Source of the DNA: an uncultured Clostridia bacterium
GTDB lineage: Bacteria > Bacillota > Clostridia > Christensenellales > Borkfalkiaceae
DNA length: 6,459 bases
NCBI GenBank assembly: GCA_947589335.1
Contig: CANPZH010000089.1
Span: 1 to 6,459 of the forward strand
Direction of reading: 5' to 3'
Every line of letters starts with the position of its first letter. Positions within the stretch are counted from its first letter, which is position 1. The notes under the pieces were generated by a model. It was not told the DNA's origin, did no database searches, and saw nothing but the letters and a program-made list of their open reading frames with translations. Both the position numbers and the translations under genes were made by a program. Of this stretch, positions 1-5,924 are shown piece by piece.

Positions 1-3
1 AGT

Positions 4-80
4 GGCGCGTCAGCGCCGAAAGGGTTTTGAACCCTTCAGTCACTCACTTCGTTCGCGACAGCTCCCCTAACAGGGGCGCC
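4..80. repeat. Cluster of three short hairpins, probable dispersed intergenic repeat
   Basis: Three consecutive inverted repeats are visible: GGCGC/GCGCC around GTCA, AAGGGTT/AACCCTT around TTG, and CCCCT/AGGGG around AAC. Between the second and third lies a stretch reading CAGTCACTCACTTCGTTCGC. I find no reading frame that explains it. From memory, similar blocks recur between genes in gut Clostridia genomes, and its position at the window edge fits a repeat that broke the assembly. Both the family assignment and the outer limits are inference. Confidence 0.5.
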
Positions 81-214
81 AAGGTAAAGAGGATACGTCA
101 TTCCGCGCCGCGCCGAATCAAGTAGGCATATATCGGGCGGTCCGGAAAGGAACGCGGGCGGTCGGGGAGCGCATATCAATATATATCACCATTCATGCGG
201 CAAGGAGGGGATCT

Positions 215-373
215 ACGGACAGCGGCAACAGGAAACCCGCAAAAGAAACGGCTCCCGTCTCACGGCGGACGTGCAAAAATTATATGATCGTGCGGCACTT
301 CGTCGGCGACAAGGAGTTCCGTGCGCTCTGGGCGGAGCTCGCCAAGCGGCAGGCGATGAGGGGAGAGAAGTAG
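215..373 (+). CDS. Possible small protein (52 aa) with ACG in the start position
   Basis: An uninterrupted frame ends at TAG 371-373. A strong Shine-Dalgarno, AAGGAGG (202-208), is followed six bases later by ACG at 215-217, exactly where an ATG would be expected. The frame has no ATG, GTG or TTG at that place; ATG 284 and GTG 290 are in frame but have no ribosome binding site. The product would be basic, with an unstructured N-terminus (about residues 1-20), a hydrophobic strand (YMIVRHF, 23-29) and a likely amphipathic helix (EFRALWAELAKRQAM, 34-48). A strong terminator follows eight bases after the stop, as expected for a transcribed gene. I do not recognise the family. Its place just upstream of a recombinase suggests an element-encoded accessory protein. 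The ACG may be a rare start, a point mutation that silenced the gene, or a sequencing error. Confidence 0.4.
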   Translation, partial: TDSGNRKPAKETAPVSRRTCKNYMIVRHFVGDKEFRALWAELAKRQAMRGEK

Positions 374-380
374 CCCGCTT

Positions 381-418
381 CCGCCGATCCGAATCCGTTC
401 GGATCGGCGGCTCTTTTT
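381..418 (+). terminator. Intrinsic terminator between the small ORF and the recombinase gene
   Basis: A perfect 13-bp GC-rich stem (381-393 with 398-410) closes on the tetraloop TCCG and is followed by CTCTTTTT. The T run on the plus strand sets the direction. It separates the small ORF from the recombinase gene, so the recombinase probably has its own promoter in 419-492. TATGAT at 465-470 is a possible -10 box there, but no convincing -35 box accompanies it. Confidence 0.88.
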
Positions 419-510
419 ATTCAAGTAGAGCGCAAAAAAGGGGCAATGGGGCTCGGAAAGCGCATATGATAACATGTTGCGATCCAAAATCTGAGGAGGC
501 TCCTTTGAAC

Positions 511-2070
511 ATGAAATCAAAGCAAACACAGTCAAATCGCGCAGGGCTGTATCTGCGGCTGTCGAAGGACGACGAGCGCGCGGGCGAATCCCTCTCCATC
601 GAGAATCAAAGGCGTATCCTCACGGAGTATGCGCGCGAACACGGTCTGACGGTCTGCGATGAGTACGCCGACGACGGATACTCGGGAACGAATTTCGACC
701 GTCCCGGCGTGCAAAGACTGCTTTCGGATGCGCAGACAGGGAAGATCGACACGATCCTCGTGAAAGACCTCTCCCGCTTCGGGCGCAACTACATTCAGGT
801 GGGGCAGTATCTCGACTACATCTTCCCCGCATACGGGATCCGCTTCATTGCTCTTAACGACAACGTGGACACCGCGGACAGGGGCTCCGCGGCGATGGAC
901 ATGATGCCGATCATGAACGTCTTCAACGAGTGGCATGCCGCGAATACGAGCAAAAAGATTCGGGCGGTGTTCGAGGCAAACCAACGCGCGGGCAAGTACA
1001 CGAACTGGAGCTATCCCTACGGCTACAGGGCGGGGAGCGACGAAAAGCGGACTGCCGTCATCGACGAAGAGGCGGCAAACGTGGTGCGAAGGATCTACGA
1101 TCTGCGCCTGCAGGGAAATTCGGCGCGGACGATCGCCGTGATCCTGACGGACGAGGGGATCCCCAACCCCGCGGCGCACTACACGCGGCGCGACGGCAAA
1201 AAAAGGGAGCGGAACTGTTCGCCGTTCTGGGCCCCGAAGACGGTGCGTTGGATCCTTTCCAACCCCACCTACCTCGGCAGCACAACGCAGCACAAGACGA
1301 CGCGGGTCTCCTACAAGAATCATAAGCTCGTCCGCGTGCCCGAAAGCGAGTGGATCGTCACCGAACACGCGCATGAGCCGATCGTCTCCGAAGACATTTG
1401 GGAGCGGGTGCAGGCGACTTACGTGTCGGGGCGCGGAAGGGCGGACAAAACGGGAAAGGTCCACCCGCTGTCGGGCCTCGTCGTCTGCCCCGATTGCGGG
1501 AAGAAACTCAAGCGCAAGGCGGGGAGGAAGGGCGGCTGCTTCGTCTGCCGCACCTATGCCGATCTCGGGAAGGCATATTGCACCTCTCACCGCATTCCGG
1601 AAGAGGAGCTCGAGGCGCTGACGCTCGGCGACCTTCGCACCTTCGTGAGCGAAAAGATCGACGAAGAGCGGGCGAGGGAAGAATTTTTGCGGGAGAGGGC
1701 AAAGGCCGATCCCGCCGGGGAGCAGCTCAAAGCGTATCAAAGGAGACTGGAAGAGCTCGACAGGCTCTTGCAGTCCGCATTCGAAGAGAAGGTCTTGAAA
1801 AACCTGCCCGAGAGCGTCTTTGCGGGGCTATGCGAGAAGTACCGCTCGGAGAGAGAAAGGATCCTGAAGGCGAAGGAGAATGCCGAAGCGCGGCGTCCTC
1901 AGGGGGAAGAGAGCGGCGCGGAAGCGTACGTGCGGAGACTCAAGCGCTACATCTCGGGCGAACGTCTCTCGCGCGAAATGTGCCGCGAGCTCATCGACGG
2001 CATCACGGTGGGCGAAGCGGGAGAGGGCGGGGAGCGGGAGATCCACATCTATTATAAATTCCGCCCTTAG
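511..2070 (+). CDS. Large serine recombinase (TnpX/TndX-like, DUF4368 type)
   Basis: This protein cuts and rejoins DNA at attachment sites through a serine-DNA intermediate, integrating and excising its element. The ATG at 511 follows GGAGG (495-499); TTG 505 is an alternative two codons upstream. The 519 residues match the usual length of TnpX-like enzymes. The N-terminal resolvase domain (about 10-155) has nucleophile Ser18 in YLRLS, the ENQRR motif (31-35), DGYSGTNFDRP (55-65) and the conserved KDLSRFGR block (85-92). A recombinase domain follows (about 165-300). The zinc ribbon has Cys326, Cys329, Cys343, Cys346 and Cys357. A charged, Glu/Arg-rich coiled-coil region spans about 380-465, and the C-terminus ends in IHIYYKF, as in DUF4368 recombinases of Clostridia. 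All catalytic motifs are intact, so activity is plausible. The gene is GC-rich like most of the window and ends 30 bases before a truncated collagen-like gene, which points to the insertion target. Confidence 0.95.
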   Translation: MKSKQTQSNRAGLYLRLSKDDERAGESLSIENQRRILTEYAREHGLTVCDEYADDGYSGTNFDRPGVQRLLSDAQTGKIDTILVKDLSRFGRNYIQVGQYLDYIFPAYGIRFIALNDNVDTADRGSAAMDMMPIMNVFNEWHAANTSKKIRAVFEANQRAGKYTNWSYPYGYRAGSDEKRTAVIDEEAANVVRRIYDLRLQGNSARTIAVILTDEGIPNPAAHYTRRDGKKRERNCSPFWAPKTVRWILSNPTYLGSTTQHKTTRVSYKNHKLVRVPESEWIVTEHAHEPIVSEDIWERVQATYVSGRGRADKTGKVHPLSGLVVCPDCGKKLKRKAGRKGGCFVCRTYADLGKAYCTSHRIPEEELEALTLGDLRTFVSEKIDEERAREEFLRERAKADPAGEQLKAYQRRLEELDRLLQSAFEEKVLKNLPESVFAGLCEKYRSERERILKAKENAEARRPQGEESGAEAYVRRLKRYISGERLSREMCRELIDGITVGEAGEGGEREIHIYYKFRP

Positions 2071-2100
2071 CGGGCAATGGACCCTTCCGCCGTCCCATAA
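2071..2100. other. Inferred attachment-site junction (attL/attR) of the recombinase element
   Basis: This 30-base gap separates the recombinase stop from the first codon of an open collagen-like frame. The frame is closed on its left by TAA at 2098-2100, and no start codon or ribosome binding site is present. Serine integrase att sites of about 40-50 bp with a 2-bp core would fit here and extend into the flanks. The core cannot be picked from one junction alone. Confidence 0.4.
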
Positions 2101-2448
2101 CGCACAGGCACAACGGGGCCTGTCGGCCCCGCGGGAGAAGTCGGACCCACGGGCGCGACGGGCCCTGCTGGAGAGATCGGACCCACGGGCGCAACGGGTC
2201 CCGCGGGAGAGACCGGACCCACCGGCGCAACGGGTCCCGCGGGAGAGACCGGGCCCGCGGGCGCAACCGGTCCCGCGGGAGAGACCGGACCGACCGGCGC
2301 AACGGGCCCCGCGGGTGCGGACGCGACGATCACGCCGGCTGCCGCAGTCGCCACCGTTCCCGCATCCGGCGCGACGAACGACGAGCTCGCAACGGCGGTC
2401 AACGCTATCATCGCCAATCTGCAGACGGCAGGGCTGATGGAGACCTGA
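2101..2448 (+). pseudogene. Truncated collagen-like (BclA/BclB-type) spore surface protein, 3' part only
   Basis: The frame encodes 115 residues. About 24 consecutive Gly-X-Y triplets, mostly GPT-GAT-GPA-GET, are followed by a short C-terminal domain (DELATAVNAIIANLQTAGLM). That ending resembles the C-terminal tail of clostridial and bacillar exosporium collagen-like glycoproteins, in which threonines of the triplets carry glycans and the tail helps trimer formation. There is no start codon: the frame begins right after TAA 2098-2100 with R-T-G-T-T-G-P, already inside the collagen repeat. The signal or targeting region and the first part of the repeat are absent. The recombinase gene ends 30 bases upstream, so the gene was probably split by the element, with its 5' half at the far end outside this window. 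It is likely silent while the element is present. The family call is strong; the cause of truncation is inference. Confidence 0.8.
2143..2322 (+). repeat. Tandem 36-bp repeat encoding GPTGATGPAGET, five units
   Basis: Units begin at 2143, 2179, 2215, 2251 and 2287, each coding twelve residues (four Gly-X-Y triplets). The second to fourth units are nearly identical at DNA level. The first differs mainly near its end (GEI) and the fifth ends in GAD. Such arrays expand and contract by slippage or recombination, and copy number often varies between strains in exosporium collagen genes. Confidence 0.85.
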
Positions 2449-2453
2449 GAGAG

Positions 2454-2486
2454 AAGATCCACGGGAGATTTCCGTGGATCTTTTCT
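2454..2486 (+). terminator. Intrinsic terminator of the collagen-like gene
   Basis: An 11-bp perfect stem (2454-2464 with 2472-2482) with a 7-base loop runs into TTTTCT. It starts six bases after the collagen stop codon and lies just before the promoter of the next operon, so it separates the two transcription units. Confidence 0.82.
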
Positions 2487-2507
2487 ACGCCGCGGGGGGT
2501 CAGCGCT

Positions 2508-2536
2508 TTGACAAACGGGCGCGTTTCTGCTATAAT
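2508..2536 (+). promoter_or_regulatory. Consensus sigma-A promoter of the membrane protein operon
   Basis: TTGACA (2508-2513) and TATAAT (2531-2536) are both exact consensus boxes, separated by the optimal 17 bases. Transcription should start near 2543, leaving a leader of only about 16 bases before ATG 2559. No operator-like palindrome overlaps the boxes, so strong, largely constitutive expression is inferred. The TTG in the -35 box also opens the downstream reading frame, but it cannot be the start codon if this promoter is used. Confidence 0.85.
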
Positions 2537-2558
2537 CGTACCGTTGGACCGGGGAATC

Positions 2559-3530
2559 ATGGGTATGGAAGGGAAAGAATGGCTGCAAAAATTGATCCGG
2601 CACATCAAACGCCCGCAGGGATGGGGGCTCATCGCGCTGTGTCTTCTCTTCGTCTCCGTGCTCACCGTGACGGTCTATCTCATCGTGCATCCGCCCGAGG
2701 GCGCAGAGCCCGTAGCGTACGTCTTTTACGGCCTCTCGGCGGTTTTGCTCGGGTATCTCATCTATATCTTCATCCGCAATCTCAGGGAGATGTACGCCGC
2801 CGTCGCCGAGAAGAACCTCTTCGTCGGGCGGCTGAAGAACGACTATGAATACCGCACGCTGATCTTCTCGCTGATCGCCTGCGTGGTCTCCGCGGGGATC
2901 ACCGTCTATTATTTCACCCTGTTCGGATTGTCCATGTCCGTCTGGTACGGAACGCTCGCCTTCTACTATGGGGCGCTCGTGCTGACCCGCGGAGGGACCT
3001 TGCTCTCCCGCAGGATCGGCAGATGGCGGCACGAGAGCCCCGCACAGATCAAAAAGCGCGACGCGGAGGCCTTTCTCGGGAGCGGCGCGATGCTGACGGT
3101 CATGGCGTTCACCTTCTCGGCGTCTTTGGCGCTGATGGTGGCGCAGGACCGCCATGTGGAGTATGCCGGGCTCACGATCTATGTCGCCGCGTTCTACGCC
3201 TTCTGGAAGGCCGTCTCGGCGGTCGTCAATTTGTTCAAGGCCCGCAAGCGGGAAGATCTGACCGTGCGGGCGCTCAGAAACGTCAACATCGCAGACGCGC
3301 TCATCTCCGTCATCGCGCTGCAGGCGGCAATGCTGCAGCAGTTTCTCGGCGCGGCGGAGGCGCTCAACCCGCACATCTTCAACGCCGTCACGGGCGGGAT
3401 CGTGATCGTGCTCATCGTGGTCATCGGGTCGAATATGATCGTCAGGGGATACCGCAGGCTCTGCGAATTGAGAACGGGAAGTCCGGATGAAACGGCTCCG
3501 GAGGATATCGGGCCGCAGGAGGAAGAATAA
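2559..3530 (+). CDS. Polytopic membrane protein of unknown function
   Basis: The product has 323 residues from ATG 2559 (ATG 2565, two codons later, is equally possible). GGGG at 2551-2554 is the only Shine-Dalgarno-like sequence, and a longer upstream reading would run through the promoter. Eight hydrophobic segments are visible, at about 22-43, 52-72, 100-121, 126-144, 173-194, 202-224, 243-264 and 277-295. Short basic loops (RRIGRWRHESPAQIKKR, 151-167; KARKREDL, 227-234) probably face the cytoplasm, and the C-terminal tail is acidic (ending GPQEEE). There is no signal peptide and I recognise no transporter or enzyme motif. The stop TAA directly abuts the ATG of the mutarotase gene, whose ribosome binding site lies in the last codons of this gene, so the two are translationally linked. 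A role in transport or envelope function is only a guess. Confidence 0.85.
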   Translation: MGMEGKEWLQKLIRHIKRPQGWGLIALCLLFVSVLTVTVYLIVHPPEGAEPVAYVFYGLSAVLLGYLIYIFIRNLREMYAAVAEKNLFVGRLKNDYEYRTLIFSLIACVVSAGITVYYFTLFGLSMSVWYGTLAFYYGALVLTRGGTLLSRRIGRWRHESPAQIKKRDAEAFLGSGAMLTVMAFTFSASLALMVAQDRHVEYAGLTIYVAAFYAFWKAVSAVVNLFKARKREDLTVRALRNVNIADALISVIALQAAMLQQFLGAAEALNPHIFNAVTGGIVIVLIVVIGSNMIVRGYRRLCELRTGSPDETAPEDIGPQEEE

Positions 3531-3848
3531 ATGGAACGTTATGCTTGGAAGGGCAGGATCAAGGCGGGCATGAAGGAAGAGTATGTGCGCCGCCACCGCG
3601 AGATCGGGGAGGAGATGATCCGCGCGCTGAAGGAAGCGGGGATCCGCAACTACACGATCTGGTGCTCGGGCGACGAATTGTTCGGCTATTACGAGTGCGA
3701 AAAGGGGATCGAATACGCCGCAAGATCGCAGGCAATAAGCCCTGTCGTCAAGGCGTGGGACGTCTATATGCAAGACGTCCTCGAGATGGAGAAGGACCCC
3801 GTCACGGGCGCACAGCCCCTTTTGGAACAGGTCTTCTTTTTGGAGTGA
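3531..3848 (+). CDS. rhaM: L-rhamnose mutarotase family protein
   Basis: Proteins of this small cytoplasmic family (PF05336) interconvert the alpha and beta anomers of L-rhamnose or related sugars so that the isomerase receives the right form. The 105-residue length equals the family norm, and the sequence lines up with E. coli RhaM throughout: EEYVRRH with His22, NYTIW with Tyr41, a Trp76-x-x-YMQDV block matching WWKYMTDV, and the VFFLE ending matching VFYLP. His22 and Tyr41 correspond to residues known in the active site. The second Trp of the E. coli WW pair is Asp77 here, so substrate preference may differ. The ATG immediately follows the upstream TAA, with GGAGGAAG (3518-3525) as ribosome binding site. 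No rhamnose isomerase, kinase or aldolase gene lies nearby, so the true substrate is uncertain. The family call is firm; the symbol is by homology. Confidence 0.85.
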   Translation: MERYAWKGRIKAGMKEEYVRRHREIGEEMIRALKEAGIRNYTIWCSGDELFGYYECEKGIEYAARSQAISPVVKAWDVYMQDVLEMEKDPVTGAQPLLEQVFFLE

Positions 3849-3869
3849 AACCGCGCGGGAGGGAACGCC

Positions 3870-4673
3870 ATGCTGTTCGGCGGAGATAAGTTGTACATGA
3901 TCCCTTCCTCCTCATCCGTGCAGTGCATGGGCTTTCTGCTTTCGGGAGGGGGAAAGGTCATCGGGATCGACGCCTGTTCGGAATACGAGGCGGAGGTCCT
4001 CGAGCGCACGGCGCTCGCGCTCGGCGGGCGCGTCGACTGCTGGTTTTTGACGCACGCCCACTTCGACCATATCGGCGGGCTCATCGAACTATTGTCCCGC
4101 GGCCGCGTGCGGGTGGAGAGCGTCTGTTACGCCTTTCCGCCCATCGAATATATACAGCATGTGGAAGAGCTGTACGAGCCCCGCGGCGCACGGGTCGGGG
4201 AGCTGGAAGCTCTGCTGAAGGAGCGGGGAGTGCGGGTCCTCCGCGCCGAAAAGGGGAGGGCGGTTAAGATCGGGCATTTCCGCGTCATCCCGCTCTCGGA
4301 CGGCAGCGCGGTGGGGGAGGCGATCAATCCCTCGACCGTCGTCTACCGCGTGGAGACGGCGGGGGATCCCATCCTCTTTTTGGGGGACATGGACCGCCGC
4401 GCGGAGGGGAAGATCCTCGAAGAGTTTCCCGCCGGGATCCGCTGCCCCGTCGTCCAGATGGCACATCACGGGCAAGACGGCGTCTCCGAAGATTTCTATC
4501 GGCGCGTCGGCCCGAAGGTCTGCCTTTGGCCCACGCCCGAGTGGCTCTGGAACAACGACGCGGGCGGCGGCTTCGGTACAGGTCCCTTCTCGACGCTCGA
4601 GACCCGCGCCTGGATGGAGAAACTCCACACGGTCAATTACCGCTTCGGAAAGGAGGTCACGCTCATCGAGTGA
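3870..4673 (+). CDS. Metallo-beta-lactamase-fold hydrolase (ComEC C-terminal-domain-like, stand-alone)
   Basis: The 267-residue soluble protein has the dinuclear metal site of the superfamily: THAHFDH (61-67, with His62, His64, Asp66 and His67), the bridging Asp173 in LFLGDMD (169-175) and AHH (198-200) followed by GQDGVSEDFY. The last arrangement recalls the HHGS-type ending of the ComEC/Rec2 hydrolase domain, but the membrane channel of ComEC is absent. Likely substrates are phosphodiesters or other hydrolysable esters; none can be named. There is no signal peptide, so it acts in the cytoplasm. ATG 3870 follows GGGAGGG (3857-3863) at six bases, and the gene begins 21 bases after the mutarotase stop, as last member of the operon from the promoter at 2508. 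No clear terminator follows. The 63-bp repeat starting 12 bases after the stop can fold and may serve as 3' end. Confidence 0.9.
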   Translation: MLFGGDKLYMIPSSSSVQCMGFLLSGGGKVIGIDACSEYEAEVLERTALALGGRVDCWFLTHAHFDHIGGLIELLSRGRVRVESVCYAFPPIEYIQHVEELYEPRGARVGELEALLKERGVRVLRAEKGRAVKIGHFRVIPLSDGSAVGEAINPSTVVYRVETAGDPILFLGDMDRRAEGKILEEFPAGIRCPVVQMAHHGQDGVSEDFYRRVGPKVCLWPTPEWLWNNDAGGGFGTGPFSTLETRAWMEKLHTVNYRFGKEVTLIE

Positions 4674-4685
4674 CCTTTGCGCACG

Positions 4686-4748
4686 GGATTCGGGTCTGCA
4701 CCTGACTTCGTCGCTGCGCTCCTCGTGCGACGCTGCGCGTCGGGCAGG
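4686..4748. repeat. 63-bp dispersed repeat, copy 1 (repeat B)
   Basis: It matches 5974-6036 in the same orientation at 60 of 63 positions; the three differences lie within the first 13 bases. Internally CGTCGC/GCGACG can pair across a 12-base loop, and CCTG/CAGG lies further out, so the transcript could fold. Read on the minus strand it encodes AASHEERSDEVRC. I recall this peptide from spurious ORFs in gut Clostridia, which suggests a repeat family rather than a gene. Confidence 0.85.
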
Positions 4749-4908
4749 ATTCGAAACGGCTGCTAATTTTTTGTCAACCACAAGATATTGTGTTTATGGG
4801 CGAAAAAGAGGCGGAAGTCAGCCACAGAATGTAGTTTGATAAAAAATCCGTGCCCCTATGATGCCCCAAACCAAATCAAAGATCTCCCGTTTTCATCGTT
4901 TGCAAGCG
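4749..4908. other. AT-rich intergenic stretch without a recognisable gene
   Basis: The base composition turns abruptly AT-rich here compared with the operon to the left. It contains a TTTTTT run near 4767, a small CACAA/TTGTG inverted repeat near 4780, and no frame of useful length on either strand. A minus-strand frame is open for only about 20-30 codons between stops. It may be a decayed gene or part of the insert carrying the channel gene. Confidence 0.5.
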
Positions 4909-4943
4909 GCAGGGCGCACATCCTGCCGCTTAAAATTTGCGAA
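4909..4943. repeat. 35-bp direct repeat upstream of the channel gene, copy 1 (repeat A)
   Basis: It matches 5925-5959 at 32 of 35 positions in the same orientation. The first half is an imperfect palindrome (GCAGGG, GCAC, TCCTGC); the second half (GCCGCTTAAAATTTGCGAA) is identical in both copies. It ends 14 bases before the -35 box of the channel gene. Confidence 0.85.
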
Positions 4944-4957
4944 ACCCACCTCGCAGG

Positions 4958-4986
4958 TTGACAACGAACGGCATTTGATATAAACT
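4958..4986 (+). promoter_or_regulatory. Probable promoter of the potassium channel gene
   Basis: TTGACA (4958-4963) is an exact -35 box. Two -10 candidates overlap: TAAACT (4981-4986) at the optimal 17-base spacing, and TATAAA (4979-4984) at 15 bases, which is preceded by an extended -10 TG (TGATATAAA). Either would give a leader of about 35-40 bases. It shows that the channel gene is transcribed separately from the operon to the left. Confidence 0.65.
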
Positions 4987-5028
4987 ATAGCTGTTCCGAG
5001 TTTGGGCAGGAGCGAAAGAGGAAACGGC

Positions 5029-5859
5029 ATGCGAGAAAAAATTTTTAAGGTAATTGAGGCTTCGGATGGAAATAATTTGTGGAGTAGTCTTTACGATTAT
5101 TTCACGATGTTCATCATTATTTTAAGTTTGGTCCCGTTGGCTTTTAAGGAGACCTATAAGGCCTTCGAGATCATCGACTACGTCTGTGCGGCAATTTTTA
5201 TCGTTGATTATTTCCTTCGCTGGTTGACGGCCGACTATAAATTCGGAAAGAGAAATGTGTCTTCTTTCTTGCGATATCCGTTCAGCTTTATGGCTCTGAT
5301 AGACTTGATTTCCATTCTTCCTTCTCTTACCATTCTCAATGCGGGTTTCAAATTATTGCGAATTTTTCGGCTTATCCGCGCATTTCGCGTTTTTCGCGTC
5401 TTTAAGGCGTTCCGCTATTCCAAGAGCATCCGAATTATTGCGGACGTACTGAAAAATTCCAAACGAGCGCTCGCTTCGGTTGGGACTTTTGCGATCGGCT
5501 ATATTCTCGTCTCCGCACTCATAATCTTCAATGTCGAGCCGGAATCGTTTGATAACTTTTTTGAAGCGATCTATTGGGCAACCGTCTCCCTCACAACGGT
5601 GGGGTACGGCGATATTTATCCGGTTTCGGTGGCCGGGCAAATTGTAACAATGATTTCTTCCTTGTTTGGCATTGCGATTATCGCCCTTCCCTCCGGCATT
5701 ATTACTGCAGGATACATGAAAGCAATTGAAACACAGCAGGTCGAAGCCGACACGTCGAATCTCCCGAAGGAGGAACAAGCGCTTGCAGACGGTGAGCAGG
5801 CAAATCAACGCCTGGGTTGCGATAAAGATAGCCGGAACGAGCATGGGAACGACGGCTGA
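5029..5859 (+). CDS. Voltage-gated potassium channel, six-helix Kv type
   Basis: This inner-membrane protein should form tetramers that conduct K+ in response to membrane voltage. Its 276 residues hold S1 (about 22-40), S2 (46-66, acidic Asp60), S3 (86-103, Asp92) and a textbook S4 with basic residues at every third position (Arg111, 114, 117, 120, 123, Lys126, Arg129). S5 (147-168), the pore helix and the selectivity filter TTVGYGD (189-195) come next, then S6 (204-228). The hydrophilic tail of about 45 residues lacks an RCK or cyclic-nucleotide domain, so voltage rather than ligand is the likely gate. ATG 5029 is preceded by GAGG (5018-5021) seven bases away; an upstream TTG at 5002 lacks a ribosome site. 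Codon use is clearly more AT-rich (AAA, TTT, ATT, TAT) than in the genes to the left. The gene lies between near-identical direct repeats, which suggests horizontal acquisition. No clear terminator follows. Confidence 0.95.
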   Translation: MREKIFKVIEASDGNNLWSSLYDYFTMFIIILSLVPLAFKETYKAFEIIDYVCAAIFIVDYFLRWLTADYKFGKRNVSSFLRYPFSFMALIDLISILPSLTILNAGFKLLRIFRLIRAFRVFRVFKAFRYSKSIRIIADVLKNSKRALASVGTFAIGYILVSALIIFNVEPESFDNFFEAIYWATVSLTTVGYGDIYPVSVAGQIVTMISSLFGIAIIALPSGIITAGYMKAIETQQVEADTSNLPKEEQALADGEQANQRLGCDKDSRNEHGNDG

Positions 5860-5924
5860 GCAAGTCACCTGAAAGTTCCTTGTGTTGCGTGTGCCATCCA
5901 TAAAACATTTTATTTTAGATAAAA

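Larger units (their letters stand above)
1..2100. mobile_element. End of an integrated element carrying a large serine recombinase (left limit unknown)
   Basis: Large serine recombinase genes usually lie at one end of their element, next to the attachment site. Here the recombinase stops at 2070, and a collagen-like coding frame lacking its 5' part starts at 2101, so a junction is inferred in 2071-2100. The left limit is not visible. The small ORF and terminator upstream of the recombinase are provisionally placed inside the element. No direct repeat or core dinucleotide can be fixed without the other end or an empty site. An alternative is that the element is an old, immobile remnant. Confidence 0.4.

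Noticed and set aside
271..510. An 80-residue N-terminal extension of the recombinase from GTG 271
   Set aside because: It would run through the 381-418 terminator and lacks a ribosome site. Resolvase-domain homology starts just after ATG 511, which has its own GGAGG.
532..1740. Minus-strand open frame of about 400 codons opposite the recombinase
   Set aside because: It is a mirror of the GC-rich recombinase coding frame. It has no ribosome site and no recognisable domain, while the plus strand encodes an intact recombinase.
930..2057. Plus-strand frames inside the recombinase gene (930-1325 and 1398-2057)
   Set aside because: They are alternate-frame shadows with Arg/Gly-rich composition, entirely within the recombinase gene.
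441..2080. GGGCAATGG as a 9-bp direct repeat on both sides of the recombinase (441-449 and 2072-2080)
   Set aside because: Many 9-bp matches are expected by chance in a window this long, and the left flank shows no collagen sequence as a minimal element would require.
2143..2322. CRISPR-like array
   Set aside because: The 36-bp units are contiguous and in frame with no spacers; they encode Gly-X-Y triplets.
2067..3773. Long minus-strand open frame (about 568 codons), with its own proline/glycine-rich repeat opposite the collagen gene
   Set aside because: It runs antisense across the collagen remnant, its terminator, a consensus promoter and most of a clear membrane protein gene. It has low-complexity, His/Arg/Asp-rich composition and no domain; it is a product of high GC and the 36-bp repeat.
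4089..4781. Minus-strand frame of about 230 codons opposite the hydrolase gene
   Set aside because: It overlaps the metal-binding motifs of the hydrolase on the other strand, and its start region is the 63-bp repeat.
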